From Malachius bipustulatus (taxonomy: Eukaryota > Arthropoda > Insecta > Coleoptera > Melyridae): a stretch of 64,000 nt of DNA. Positions within the stretch are counted from its first letter, which is position 1; every line of letters starts with the position of its first letter. A program made the position numbers and the translations under genes. Below the pieces are notes generated by a model. It had not been told where the DNA came from. It searched no databases and was given only the letters and a program-made list of their open reading frames with translations. The stretch lies in assembly GCA_910589415.1 (NCBI GenBank), contig OU342635.1, forward strand, positions 36,296,929 to 36,360,928, given 5' to 3'. Of this stretch, positions 33,348 through 47,320 are shown one piece after another.

Positions 33348-35230
33348 AAATGACAACAGATAGTTAATTGAGCCACTCTAATGAAAAATACGCTAAAATC
33401 AAAAATTCCTTTAGGCTTATAAGTTTTCGACAAAGCTATATCAGAAAACTCTACAAACTAATTGTTTGATCTTGAACAGAAAAACAGAAATACACACAGG
33501 GTATCCCTGCGATGACTTTACAGCCACCAAATGTTCCTCAGGTGAAACTAAGTCGATTTAAGTCACCTTATCGTAAACCAAAGTTGTTTGGTTTGGCCAC
33601 TAGGAGACTCCAAAATGTCTCCAAAAAAATTACGATATGTTTATGGAAGAAAAAGTGCTATACTAAAATTACTCTATTGGCGCAGAACATGTTTTTTTTT
33701 TATTTGCAATTAATTATAGAAAAATTCTAATATAAAGTAAAAGTTGAGAATATACATCTTATAAAGGATTTGGTGAGAAGTTTTTTTAGAGAATATGAAG
33801 CCTATACTTCATGTCATATAAACAAATCAAACTTATTAAGCTGGTAGCAGACCAACTTATTTTTTTGCAGCTTACTGCAATCATCAAACTTTGCAACTTC
33901 AAACATCAAACTAGGTAGTGCACGCTTCAAGGAATTTTATTATAATAAGCTTATTAATTTCGCTAAAAGGAGGTTGAGGTTGCAAATTGTGCAGCTCTCA
34001 ATTTGTGAAAGATGGAGATTAATGATCGTTTTTTTAATTTCGTTTCGGTATAGGTGCTTTCATGGTTAATAAAAATAAAACGCATCGACCAAATAATTTC
34101 CTCATCCGACCAAGTAATTTCCTCATCCATTTTTTATATAGTCAATAATGGCATACCTTCGATTTACCGGATTATTCTTGTGATACTGAGACTGATCAAA
34201 AAGAGGAAATTCAGTAAAATTTTTTAATATGTTTGTCTCAAGATTACGACTTATTTTTTAACTATCTAATTTGCCATAATTATTATTGTTTTTAAAACTT
34301 CTTAAAACTGAATTTCTCAAATCCTGTACGAATATACAAATGATATAAAAATAAGCAAAGCTCTTAGAGCTTTTTTTTTGAGAGATTTTTGTTAAAACCG
34401 TAATTTTCTGCGTTACTAAAAAATCTTTCATATAAATATTAATGTGTAAATATGGCTGCTTTAACAGATTTTGCAAGAAAAAGTATTCCACTTAGCTTTC
34501 CTATATGAAATCGATTTGCTCCACGTATTTAAGCCTCTTAATACTTATAAATTTTTAATTCAAGTAGCGCATAGTGAATTAAATGGAAACCCCTCAAGAA
34601 TACATTTCCAGGACGAACCGGTGTTGAATACAAAAACAAAATTACCTAATTCTGACCTTCCCAACAGAAAGTCAAGTGAGATATTGGCCATGAATTTTAC
34701 TCCTGAAATCCGTGTCCCTTTCAGAGCGGAAAAAAATGTGACGTGTTGTAAATCCCTTTTATACCACATGAAATGTTGGATCCATTATTCATCGAGTTAC
34801 AAAGGAAGATACTGATTTTCCTTTCGTTCGAAGGATTGATGATGGAAATGCGTTTATTCCCCCAATAATTTTGCGTTGTTTATTTTTCATTATACGGTAT
34901 ATCGGTCGAATTTAATAACAGCTCGTTTTCATTTCGGAGAGGATTTTAACCCATTTTCAAAGGAAATGCTTCGTAATATGGAAAAATCTTATTTGAGTGC
35001 TTCCAATTTTAATAAGTAGCAAGAGCAGGAATAACATTTTAAGGACTTATAGGATATTATGTTGGGCTTCCATAATAATTCAAACCAATTCACAATTTAT
35101 GTCATTTTGCTATCGTTGATATAATGATTACCTACCTATTTGTTTTAAAATATGTGTATGAAATAAAAAATTATTTATCTACCTATTCAAGTACCTATAT
35201 GTACCTATATCTTTTTGAGGAGGTTTTTAT
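33348..35230. other. Unassigned AT-rich stretch
   Basis: A plus-strand ORF at 34471-34815 (114 aa) is the longest here, but it shows no motif, and codon use and context give no reason to call a gene. Confidence 0.45.
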
Positions 35231-38200
35231 TGTAACGTCGAGGACCCGGGCCTCATGGTCTGTGGCGAAAAGCCACTGTGATCGTCTATTTACCTCTGAG
35301 TTTCCCCTAATAGGACCGCTGTGTTTCTCTCGTTGTGTTTACGTAGTTACCCCTGCTCGTTGATTGAGGTATGCTAGGATTACTATGGCCGAAACGGATG
35401 CGCAAAAGAACCTACTAGGACTCATTGTATCTCGGTTGATTGGGATTTCTTTCAGAAAAGCGGGAAAATTTACTGAGACTTGTTGTTGACTGTGGACTTC
35501 CTGTCAGATGTCTAAAAGTGAGTGATGAGCGAGAGAATTCGTTTGCAAGAGCGTAATTTGGTGAAGGGCGAGAGGTGCTGTGATTTTGCATAGAGGGTAC
35601 AAAACAATGGAAAGCGAATGATGAATCCCTTTCATGCATTTTTCAAACTCCAATTCATTTCGGATTCCATTCTTTTGCACACCTGTGCTTTCTTATTATT
35701 TCGTTTAGCTTTTGTTTCGTTTACAGACTACTCGGTATATTGCGGGAATGTCTGTCTGTTTACCTATTCAACGATTTTCTTTCCTAATTTCCTTTTCCTG
35801 ATTTCTTTGATTTCATTTCAAGCAACTGCTTGAATCAATTAAAGAATACAACCATTGGTTACAGACGATCCGGGATATGGCGGAAATATCTGTCTTGTTT
35901 GCCTATTCAATTTCTCGTACGAATTTATCGTGTATTATTTCACCGATTACAATTATTTATGTGTAGACCTCGTACCTATGGCACAGCCGGAAGGATCGCC
36001 CTGTATGGCTAGCGGAGTCGCCCGTTGTGTCGGACTGTGTTGAATCTCGCGCCTAGATGGACCGGCGGCACGTTCGGTTACCGAGCTACCTTTCGTGTTT
36101 GGATACGGGGATTCGGATCGCTTAAGATAGTCTTGCCTTGCGAGGCTCATTCGAGTACAGGGTTGCCACTTCTCCTGAATGTTGATTTCGTATCTCTTAT
36201 AAAATCGTTCCTTCCGATTCTCTTTTATTTAATGATTTTATTTTCACAGTTGATTTACCTAGAAGTGTGAATTATTTCACCTCCGTTTGATTTAATTCAT
36301 AACCTGGGTGATACTGTATTTAGTTATCACTTTGTATACCTTATTGTTATTTGTCTTGTTCTACCTTTTATTGCACCCGTCGATGCTGCCTCGTCAGGCG
36401 ACCTTTATGTCACATAATTATGTTACCTTGCCCTTAGGCATTTGTCACTGTTATACCTTTTATTGCACCTGTCGATGCTGCCCCGTAAGGCGACTTTTAC
36501 GTCACATATTATATTACCTTGCCCTTAGGCATTTGTCACTGTTTTACCTTGTGACTTACCTTACTCGTCATTCGAGTGCTTTTCAGATTGAAACCTTAAT
36601 CAACTGTATTATTGTGGATTTTACTACACACCTTAATTTATTACCCAGAGCATGTTGGCTCTCGAAAATCTTTGTTCCTCAACGTGATTATTAGCTGACC
36701 ATACTACAGACCACGACTCTTTAACCATTAATCTAGTTAATGATTTAAAATGCTGGACTTTTGTTTATCATTCGTGTTTAGGCTTGTTTACAGACAAATT
36801 ACTTAATCTTTTGTATCGGTACCAGCCACCGGTCTGCCAGTAACACGAGTACGTCGGCCTATAACCCCAAAGAGCGTAGATAGTATGATGAGAAACATAA
36901 TAATAGCGTTTGTCGCATAAGATTCGGGTGTGTATAAAATCTGATTAGAAGAGATTCGGAAAAACGACATTATAATGATCAATTTGGTTTTTGAATTTTA
37001 CTTGGCTTTACCCACTCTCGAGGCCGGTCTAGTTTTGGTGATTTTGATTCTCTATTTGCTGATTTGCCTATCCTACAACTGCGGGTGAGTTATTGCCCCG
37101 TGGCGTGCTTCGATTTCCACTTTGAAGAGTCATACACTTTTACCGACTCCCTGAGGTCTCCATCTCGACATCGAGATGAATGCCTCCCCTAACGTGTGGT
37201 AATCGAGTACCTATTTTAACTCCTGATCGGGTGTTGTAATGTGACTAATATTTCCTGACAATATTTGCGAGTAGCGGGTGCTACATCTGACAACGCTGCC
37301 TTGCTCTATCTAGACCTGTTCTATCTGTATCTGGGGGTGCTCCGCTACACGATCTTCATTTGTGGTGCAATATAATGGTGAGGGATTCCCTCTCACTTTC
37401 TAATATCGTATAATTTAAAGGGACTGCTTCCTGCCTAACTTGGTTTATTTCTAATAACGTGCCGCTTTAATTATTATTTACAGGTTATTTTATTCCTGAC
37501 CTGGGTCCATTTTCTTCCTAGCTCTATCTCAATTTCCTATTCATAAATTATTTGTTGTTGAGGGATTGCTTCCTGCCGTGGACTCTTTATTGGTTAACGT
37601 GACTGAGTAGGTACCTACTAGGTATTTGCTGCTGATGCCGCCTAATTCCTAGCTGATTATTTTACTTGGTTTAAAATGGGATCTGCGCTCATGGATTTGC
37701 CGAATCTGTTTTGATTAGGTATTTATTTATGTGGATTGTATTTCGAAGAGAGGTCTTCCCTAACTATTTTCTCATTGGGTTTTCCTGGGTTTAGGAGGGA
37801 AATTCAGCCGGAGTTCACACAGGCGTCGTCTCTGGCTGAATCATCGGGTTAGAATTGTGATTAGAAGTTCCGTTCGGGTGCTATCTTGCCCTAACTAAAT
37901 TGGCAATGGAAATTCTCAGGTAGATGATGGAAAACTCAGCCGGAGTTCACATAAACGTCGTCTCTGGCTGAATTATTGGTTAAGAATTGTGTTTTAGAAA
38001 TTTGTTCGGGTGCGATTTGACCGCTAAATTGGCTATGGAAATTCTCAGGTAGATGAAGGAAAACTCGCCGGAGTTCACATAACGTCGTCTCTGGCTGAAT
38101 TTTTGGTTAAAGAAGGATTTGCAAGCCGGAGTTCACATAACGTCGTCTCTGGCCAACAATTAAAGGGTTAAGGAGTCAGATGTGACCTGCTTGGAAGCTG

Positions 38201-39000
38201 ATCTTCATCTGTCTTGAGCTGCGGTAAGACGTCTGCTTTTATAGAAGCAGTCGCCCGCTTTCTAAACACGACACGTAACAATGCGACTTCTTGACACTGC
38301 CTTATAAGTACCGTGATTTTATATGTTTTATTCCTTCTCATATTTCCCTTATCTTAAGACTTGGCGAGTTGACCTCGCGGCTATCTTTCTGAATTGTCCT
38401 AAACCTGAACTACCTAAATTTTCCTTCAAATCGGTCAACGCGTTCTGTACCTTTCCATTGTGTCTAGCTATTATAATTACACCGGTTAACTTTCATTCCG
38501 CATTTTCACCTGTTTGCCATCTAGGGATTATGATGAACTTTCGGCTGTTGTTATTTATTAATTCGCTTTATCGATTGGTGTAATTTTCATTATCGTGGGT
38601 GTAATACCTAACGAGTTACTATTGTCTTTTCATGGAGTTATTGTTTGATTCATGATTTCACTCGGTCTGTTTCTAGGTCAGCGCATCCTTCCGTCACGCG
38701 GGTCGAGAGTGTCTTTTATACAGACATCTGGCAATATTTACCTACCCCTGCGGTGGCCGCTCTCTCGCTGTTCCGTGCTTGAATGTGACCAGCTAGTGCT
38801 AGAGCGATTTCTATTTTTCTGAATATTTAATGAGCTGACGGGGATCGTTTACTTGATGTAACGACGGGTGGCTGCGCTTTAATTACCTTTAGGTATTTAC
38901 GTAACTATTCTTGCACTATTTGCTTTTTCGATTTGGGCTGATTTAATGAGGGGGATGGAAATAATTTCCTTCTCATCCTACCTAGGTGCGATCCATTTCA
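35231..39000 (+). mobile_element. Giant solo LTR-like unit, copy 1 (3770 bp)
   Basis: It begins TGTAACGTCGAGGACCCGGG and ends GGTGCGATCCATTTCA, flanked by a TTAT duplication (35227-35230 and 39001-39004). The two other copies (40682, 58149) share both ends and have different 4-bp duplications, so these are the true limits of a mobile unit. TG...CA ends with a 4-bp duplication fit a Ty3/gypsy-class LTR; no internal region or primer site follows, so a solo LTR is most likely. No coding region is seen. Internal modules: 33-nt hairpins (35723, 35861), a 102-bp doublet (about 36355-36550) and four larger hairpins (37802-38156). At 3.5-4.5 kb it is far longer than usual insect LTRs. Confidence 0.6.
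37802..38156 (+). repeat. Array of four hairpins in giant LTR copy 1
   Basis: Each unit has GCCGGAG, a loop TTCACA..CGTCGT, and CTCTGGC. The outer stem ATTCAGCC/GGCTGAAT pairs fully in unit 1 and in part in units 2-4. Units start at 37802, 37934, 38066 and 38121. Confidence 0.7.
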
Positions 39001-39420
39001 TTATCCAGGGTGAGCCATGTATCCTTTTCTATATTGCTCTCTCGTAAACGTTAACAGATGGGTACACGGTCGGTTAAATTAGAGAAAACATGCTCAATTT
39101 TGTGGCCATCTCGAATATGTCAAAACAAACTAGATATCTGTGACCGTTCCTGAAATATCCTGAAAAAATTGGAAAATCGAGATTTCTTATTTTTGACATA
39201 TCTTTCTTATATGTATTATTGGAAATTACTAAATAATTTTTTGTAGGCTTACATAAGTCGTCAAGAGCTAACCATTGGATGTTTCAAAAATTTTCAAAGC
39301 CGACTAGATCCCAGAGTTTTCACAGTCAATTTTAGTTTTTCTTATGGTCTTTTAATGTCGTTTAGTATAAAGAAAATCTTGTAAACCAAAAATTGATTCC
39401 AAAATATTTATTCTTATTTT
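39001..39420 (+). mobile_element. Partial old copy of the 993-bp foldback family
   Basis: After CCAGGGTGAGCC the sequence follows the left arm of the element at 20730: GGCCATCTCGAATATGTCAA, GATATCTGTGACCGTTCCTG, GCCGACTAGATCCCAGAGTT. It has many point differences and no right arm. It directly abuts the target duplication of giant LTR copy 1. Confidence 0.7.
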
Positions 39421-40681
39421 TTTAAAGTAAAACACAAAAAAAACGAAATACGGTATTTTTTTAAATAAAAAAAGTGTAAAAAATTTTTAAACTAATCTTT
39501 TCAAGTTTAGAACCGTATAGAATAAATAAAACCAATATATCAACACCGGTATTTGAATACGACTTACGTAGAGAAAGTCTACAAGAATGTTTACATCAAC
39601 AAATCAAAATGACCCTAATGGTGCCAGCTTAGTAGTCATTAGGTATTAAATTATTTAGCTTTAAAGCTTTAAAACTTTCCTCGTGTTACTAATGTGTCAT
39701 GAAAACTGAATTTTCCACGTCGATAGAAAAGACGGGAAAACTTTGGAAATATACAAACTAATCGAAAACTAATCATACATTTTGAATAGAGTTACTCCCG
39801 TTACTTTTTCGCCGCTGCCCTATTCCAGTTTTTTGTTATATAGGTACTCGATCAAGAAACTTCTCAACCTAGGAAATTTTTAATTGCTTTTCCTAGTCTC
39901 TGTTTTTTCAAGAATTAATCACCTCTCGAAGAAACTAACTTTAGGAATGATCGCATACAAGCTCAATAATTCAGGATCGTATTCTGACGGCAAAGAAAAG
40001 CCATTTCAAGTTGTTATTTTGATATTAATTAATGAAACAATAAATCTTGAAATATTATCAAACAAAACGAGTCGAGCGGTTGGGAAAATATTAATGTTTG
40101 CGCCGACCAAATAGGCCGTGTTTTTCTCGGTAAGTACATCAATAACAACTTTATTACAGAGGTGTTGAAAAATGTATTCTGCTCGTCTGATAACGTTGAT
40201 TGATTACGTTGCAGCGTTAACATGAAAATAATTTTAATTAAGGCAGATCAGGTTATCAAACATTCACAAAATCAAACTTTTATTGGCGTAATTAGCTACT
40301 GACAGGCATTACACTTAACTTTTGACTCATGATTTATTATCACTCATTATTATCTTATTTCAAAAGCTGTTGCTTTACGAATAAACATTTATTTTAATAA
40401 AACTGGATGAAAACTTTTTCAACCTCACGCCGCCACTGCTTCATTATTATTCGATTGTATGTTATTATTGTTCTTATAAGTATAAATACTTTCTGTTGAT
40501 TCTCATTAGTCACTTGTTGCTTTTTCTATCAAGTCGCCTCTACTAAAATAATTTAATATTCAATTTTTTACCTCATCTTTTCATCAACCATATAGCAAGA
40601 AAACTATATCCAAATATCGTACCAAAATATGGCGAAGTTAGCAAAAAGTACATTTCTACATATGAGAGGGAAATTACATAG
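39421..40681. other. Unassigned AT-rich stretch
   Basis: Short ORFs 39884-40114 (+) and 40029-40223 (-) have no motif. Nothing else was recognised. Confidence 0.45.
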
Positions 40682-43600
40682 TGTAACGTCGAGTACCCGG
40701 GCCTCATGGTCTTTGGCGAAAAGCCACCGTGATCGTCTATTTACCTCTGGGTTTCCCCTAATAGGACCGTTGTGTTTTCCTCGTTGTGTTTACCGTAGTT
40801 TTTACCGTAGTTTTTACCGTAGTCACCCCTGCTTTTTGATTGAGGTATGCCAGGATTACTATGGCCGAGACGAATGCGCAAAAGAACCTACTGGGATTTT
40901 TTTCGGAACAGCGGGGAATTTTACTAATACTTGTTGTTAACTGTTGGCTTCCTATCAGGGAGTTTAAAAGCGAGTGATGAGCGAGAGAACTCGTTTGCAA
41001 GGGCGTAAAATGGTGAAGGGCGAGATGGGCTTTGATTTTGCATAGAGAGTACAAAAAAATGGAAGATCCCTTTCATGCATTTTTCAAACTCCAATCCATT
41101 TCGGATTCCACTCTTTTGCACACCTGTGCTTTCTTATTATTTCGTTTTGCTTTTGTTTCGTTTACAGACTATCCGGTATATTGCGGAAATGTCTGTGTGA
41201 TTCACCTATTCAACGATTTTCCTAGCCTAATTTCCTTTTTCTAGTTCTTGATTTCATTTCAAGCAACTGCTTGAATTAATTAAAGAATACAACCACTTTG
41301 GTTACAGACGATCCGGGATAAGGCGGAAATGTCTGTCCTGTTTTCTATTCAATTTCTCGTACGAAATACCGTCGATTTTCGACCGTGAGAATCACCCTGT
41401 ATGTCTAGTGGAGTCGCCCTGTGAGTGTGGGTCTGACTCGGTTTAAATATCGCGCCTAGACGGCTGGCGGCAGTTCGGTTACCGAGCTACAGCGATTCGT
41501 GTTCGGATGCGGTGGTTCGGGCCGCTTATAATATGGTCATGCCTCTCGAGTGGTTATTCAAGTACGGGGTTGCCATTCTCCTGAATGTTGATTCGTATCT
41601 TTTATAAAACCATTCCTTCCGATTCTCTTTTATTCAATGATTTTATTTTCACAGTTGATTTACCTGGGAGAGGGAATTATTTCGCCTCCGTTTATTTTTA
41701 CTCGTGACCTGCTTGATAACTCATATTATTGTTATTTGGTATACCTTGTTTGTTAACTTGGGTCTGACCTTTTGATTAACCTTTTGCCCCTGTGGGCTAC
41801 CTAGCGAAGAATTGAAGTGTTGGAATTTTTAGTTTGGTACCTCCTGGAACCGGCATATTTGCGGATATCGAGACCAACCATCGATTCCACCGTGTTCCTG
41901 GTTTCTACCCCTAACTAGTCAGTACTGATAGAAATGCTGGAATTTGTAATTGGTACCTACTGGTACCGGCTTGGTTTCGGGATTACAATTGTAACGAGAC
42001 CAGCAATCGCCCCCGCCGTGCTGCCCAGTCTTGCCCTATATACCTGTTGACAGTACTGATTGTTATTCTATTGGTTGCAACCTGTTTGTTTTACCTTGCC
42101 TCACGAGGCAATGAGTTATTTGATTGGCCATTCGAGTTGTTAAATTGTCGCTTGAATCAACTGTGAATGTGGAGATTTTACGAAATACCTGGGTTGATTG
42201 CACAGGACAATTTTGTCTCTGTGCGAATAGAAGAGCTTCGGAAAAACGGATCTCATAATGATACTTTGGTTTCTTGACTTTCTTTCTTGGCTTTCCCCTA
42301 CTCGAGATTAATTTTGAGTTACTTTGAATTTTTATTTGTGAATTGCAATTCATGATCCTAACTTTATTTTGGTTATTGGATTTCCTGATATGTGAGGGCG
42401 GTTATTACACCTGACAACCTTGCTTTGGTTTGCTTTACTCTGTCCTACTCTGAGAGTGCTTTTGGCCCCGTTGCGATCTACGATTTCCACTTTAAAGAGT
42501 CATACTCTTTTACTGGTGCAACGGAGGTCTTCACCTGGACATCGAGGTGAATGCCTCCCCCAACGTGGGATAATCGAGTACCTATTATGAATCCTAATTG
42601 GGTGTTGTGATGTAATTAGTATATCCTGCTCATGTAAATGAGTGGCCGGTGCTACATCTGACAACGCTGCCTAAGCTTGCTCTGCTATGTTTGAGGGTTC
42701 AACCTACTGTTGCGAGTTCCTGTCATGTACAATGGGAAGTATTTCTCACTCCTAGCTTTATCTCCTGCACAGCGAATTTGTAATTTATTTGTTGAAGTAT
42801 TTCTCTTTCCTGCCTGGGTCTTTCTATTTATTGACGGAATTGCGTAGGTACCTACTGTGGTGCCGCCTAATACCTAGTTGATCATTTTGCCTGATTTAAA
42901 CGGTGACCTGCGCTCGTGGATTTGGCGAATCTGTTTGATTAGGTATTTGTTTATTTGGATTATTTTTTTTTTTTAAGAATTTCCCTAACTACTTTTCCAA
43001 TCTTAAGTCTTCTTGCGACGGAATCCGGACTAACCAGATTTTAATCGGAGTTTTAATTAGGTAAGGTAGGGAAATTAACTCAGAGTCCACTCATTCGTCA
43101 TCTCCAAGCTAATTATGGAATTTTAGAATGATGTGCGGAAGTTCTCTTGAGAGTGATTCACCCTCGCAGGGTTATAATCGGAATTTTAATTAGGTAGATG
43201 AGGGAAATTAACTCAGAGTCCACTCATTCGTCATCTCCAAGCTAATTAGGTTAAGATTAGGATAGGGCGATCTAGATTCCACTCATTCGTCATCTCCAGA
43301 CACGTCCAAAGGGTTAGGAAGTCAAATTTTATCTGAGAGCGAGCTGCTGTGAGACGTCTGCTTTTATAGAGGCGGTAGTTCGCTTTCTAAACACCACGCA
43401 ACAATGCACCTTATTGGCACTGCCCTATACCGTGATTTATTTCTTAATCATATTTCCCTAATCACGGGACTTGGCGAGTTGACCTCGCGGCTATCTTACT
43501 GAATTGTTCTAAACCTGAACTACCTAAATTTTCCTTCAAATCGGTCGACGCGTTCTGCACCTTTCCATTGTGTCTAAGTATTATAATTACACCGGTTCCA

Positions 43601-44138
43601 CCTTCATTTTGCGTTCTTACCTACTTGCAGTTTCGGGACCGCAGCGAATTTTCGGCTGTTGCAGTTTATTAATTCGCCCTATGGATTGATTAAAGTTTCA
43701 TTACCGTGTGTGTGATACCTAACGAGTTACTATTGTCCTTGCATGGAGTTATTGTTTTGATTAATGATTTCACAAACTTTCACCCGGTCTGTATCTAGGT
43801 CATCCTTTTCTCCGTCACGCGTTTCGAGAGTGTCTCGACACAATGCCTGCCCTAACATCTGGCTCGCCTCCATCCTAGCTTCGCTGTCTCTTCGATGTTG
43901 TTAAAAGTGCTGGAACTCCACTAGCTAGAGCGCTTCTATTTTATGAATATTTAATGAGCTGACGGGGATCGTTTACTTGATGTAACGGCGGGTGGCTGCG
44001 CTTTGATTTCCTACCAATTTTACCTTTAGGTATTTACGTACCACATGCTTGCACTATTTGCTTTTTTGGTTTGGGCTGATTTAATGAGGGCGATGGAAAT
44101 AATTTCCTTATCATCTTACCTAGGTGCGATCCATTTCA
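40682..44138 (+). mobile_element. Giant solo LTR-like unit, copy 2 (3457 bp)
   Basis: Same ends as copy 1 (TGTAACGTCGAG...GGTGCGATCCATTTCA), flanked by ATAG on both sides (40678-40681 and 44139-44142). It has three TTTACCGTAG mini-repeats near 40790, 33-nt hairpin modules at 41164 and 41304, and two related modules of about 130 bp carrying GGTACCTCCTGGAACCGGC (41838) and GGTACCTACTGGTACCGGC (41962). It ends with the hairpin array at 43074-43305. Non-coding. Confidence 0.6.
43074..43305 (+). repeat. Hairpin array in giant LTR copy 2
   Basis: Units at 43074 and 43207 have AATTAACTCAGAG paired to CTCCAAGCTAATT around the loop TCCACTCATTCGTCAT; a third, shorter unit is near 43270. Three stem positions are A-C on the plus strand, which would be G-U on a minus-strand RNA. 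The loop differs from copies 1 and 3, but the layout is the same. Confidence 0.6.
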
Positions 44139-44142
44139 ATAG

Positions 44143-47100
44143 GTGCGCATTATAATTAGATAGAGTGTGCGCTAAATACGAGTAGAAATATTCTCGTATA
44201 ATCGAGGGTTTTTTTTTCAATAATAATTAACGACGGTTCCAAAACTGAAAACTGTTCATCGAAAGGAGTTGGGATTCGAAAGTTACGTGAAAATTTTTTG
44301 ACCATTTCTCAATTTTTAATTGGAAAAAATCTGCTGGCATCGACGATTTCATCGGCGATGAAATTGTTGACTTATTGAGGAAATCGTCAATTGAAGGATT
44401 GAAGGTTTGGTGGCCAGGCAATGCTCTTTTGTCAGTCGACATTTTCATCACCCTTACCATGCACAAACCTCACCAGAGCACTGTTCCCTATATCCCACTT
44501 CTGATGTTAGGGAACAGTAAAATACTCTTCATTTTCTTCGTAATATATAATTGATCAGAAATTCTCGATGATTGCAAAATTTTGTGGAATCAACTACTCA
44601 AGTTAATAGGCAAATTTTGAAATTCGATTCGATTTTTACATTTAGTAACTATAGATCTGTGTTCTTTTTTTAGTACAAAGTCACTAAGAACCACTAAATT
44701 ACTATTATATGCATAAAATATTTTATTTTTCTTTACAAGCATTTACAAGCACAAACTTGTGCAGTCATACATATTCTTATTAACCTTAAAAGGATTCCTG
44801 TCTCTTAATTTCCCATTTTATTCTAATCTTGAATATTCCGAATCAGATACGTATTATTATCTTAAAACCTAAATAAACCTCTTTTAAGATGTTTTAATTT
44901 TTTTACATTTTCTTTCAAGCAAACTAATTGTCTGATCCTAATACCAAGTGAAATCTAAGTATCTCATTGTTTATTTAGTCTCTACGTATAAACGCCACTG
45001 ATGTTTATTATTTTGAGTTGAATAAGCCGTTCAGGTCAGCCAAGCCAATAAAATGTAACATGAAATAAACATAACAAGACGATTACATTAAATTTACGTG
45101 AAAATTTTAGGTGAAGGCTGGTGTAATAGTTCAAGCTTCTCATCGTACCTATACAAAACACACAAATTATTATAGAAGTCGAAATTGTAACGTTAAAATT
45201 AAATAAATTTAAATAGCTTTCATGTTTAATACATAGTAAAGAGTCCCTCGAACTTATAAATTATTAATGGTCCAAGTTAAGGCGTTAGTAGTTAATCTGT
45301 ATGTTTTCGCCTGAAAATTATCCACGAAAAGAGATGCTGAAACGCTGATGGTCGTTTATGTCATGTTTCTCATGATAAACAATTTAAACAAATTAGCATA
45401 AACCTAATTTATATTATGGTTCTATATTTGAGTTTCTGGGTTAAATAAACAATTTTAAAGCGGTTTAGTATATTTTAATATGAACCCATCAACTATTTAA
45501 TCGGTTTTTGCTTATACATACTATTCTAGATGTTATATGATTCAATTGATTCAATCAAATATGATTACAAAACACGTAATCATTTATTTGATTAGTTATA
45601 GTGCATAATATAAAATTGCTTTTATATTCAAAATTTGTTATTTAATTCCTAAATATAATTAAAAGTATTAAATGCTTAAAAAGATTCGCATCAAATAATT
45701 GTAATCGAAAATCGTTACCTTCATTTTAACAGTTGCTGGTGCGTGTTTCGAGTAAGTAATTTCCTTCCTGCTTCATTCAGTTAAAAAAGCAAAAGATTCA
45801 CAAACTATTTAATTTTTATAGACCTTTAAACGATTTTTCCTCCAATATTGATTCGTAAAACTCAATTAACAGGCAATAACATTAGAGTAGTTACTTATAA
45901 GACGCAAAACTGAATAAAAAACTCAATGATTCAGGTTAATTTCCGTTATTCGGTTATAAAAAACTCGGCTTATTAATAATGTAAATATTAATTTACTATA
46001 CAGAGTGTTTAAACTTTAATCATAGCTACAAACATTTTTAAACTAGCTACATACTATAGAGGAATGACATTTATTATTTTCATTATTTTCGGTTTCCTTT
46101 CCCTTTTTTTTCTCTTTTTATCTTATTATTTTTTTATCTTCATTTTTCCGCTTCTTATTTCCCTTTCTCTCTTCCTTTTTTGCGAGCCTCAAATCTAGGA
46201 GCAGAGATCGGGAGGTCGTCAATGAGCACAGCGCGTCTAGGGGTCCATCAAGACGGCTCTGACGATAGACACGACAGGACCGCGGAATCATCTAAATATC
46301 AATGGGCGAATGGATAGTACACACAGAAATCTTAAAACCTAATTATTTTACACCTCTTCCCTTTATCTCCCAACCCTTTCCGTCTTCATTCACTTCACCT
46401 ATAATTACTACCAATAATATATAAATCATTTAATAACAGAAATGGCCACTCAAAGGCAGAGGAAAAGGGACAAAAGAAAACAAAACAAAAACAACAATGA
46501 AACAAATAAATATAATAAAATGGAGAAAATTGTAAAAGATAAAAATTGAGTTGGTAGTTGGTGACCCCATGTCTTATTTTGATCTAAAACTATGTACCCT
46601 ACCTAAAAGAATCCAGGCTATTTTTATATGAATTTACGTAGGGAACAGTAACCACATACCACATCCAACTGAAGTCTCTTCCACTGATCAAAGACTCTGA
46701 TGGTTAAAAAAAGCTGTCTCTCGGAAGTTTTGAAATTTATTTCATGATATTGAGAATTTGACTTTCAGGACAGTTGTTATCAAAAAAACCCGTTACCACC
46801 GTTAACACTGTTATCAGATCCTTCCCACCCCCTACTCTATCCAACATAAGAATGATGTTAAGTGAACGATCTGAGCCTAGTGTTAAGTGTACGGTTCGTG
46901 ATAGTGAATACGCACCACCTTAACTCTTTTATAGTGATTATTGTTAACTATTCACATCGCTATAATAGACAATTTATTCATCTTTATAATCATGTACTTG
47001 TGTACTTGTGTCTTAATCATGTGTACCTAGTTACGATATTCTATTCCAATTAATTGCTATTATTATAAGTATTATTTTGCATGAAACTATTTTAAGTATA

Positions 47101-47320
47101 ATAAGTAACTTTAATTACCTTTTGCTAATCTATGTGTAAGTATTTGATATGCTTATTAATTTACTTATTCCCATATGGATTTCTACCAAATTACTTAAAT
47201 ATTATAACGAACACCGCTCTGGAAAAATTCTAGTAATTGCTTCTTTAACCTTTAACATTCTAGACCACGAATTTGCTTGTTTGTTTACATTCTTTTTTTA
47301 TACTGAGTTAGTCAATGACA
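44143..47320. other. Unassigned AT-rich stretch
   Basis: Mostly AT-rich without ORFs. A pyrimidine-rich tract (46080-46175) next to a GC-richer block (46180-46300) resembles the tail side of an old minus-strand retroelement, but no domain is readable. Minus-strand ORF 44227-44466 (79 aa) is not recognised. Confidence 0.4.

Noticed and set aside
34471..34815. 114-aa plus-strand ORF
   Set aside because: No motif, no splice or promoter context, and composition like surrounding AT-rich DNA. Likely chance.
37802..38156. CRISPR-like repeat array
   Set aside because: Units are hairpins within a mobile eukaryotic unit, spacers are themselves repeated, and no cas genes are present.
35231..39000. Short ORFs inside the giant LTR-like units, for example 36308-36694
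   Set aside because: Not conserved in frame between the three copies and without motifs.
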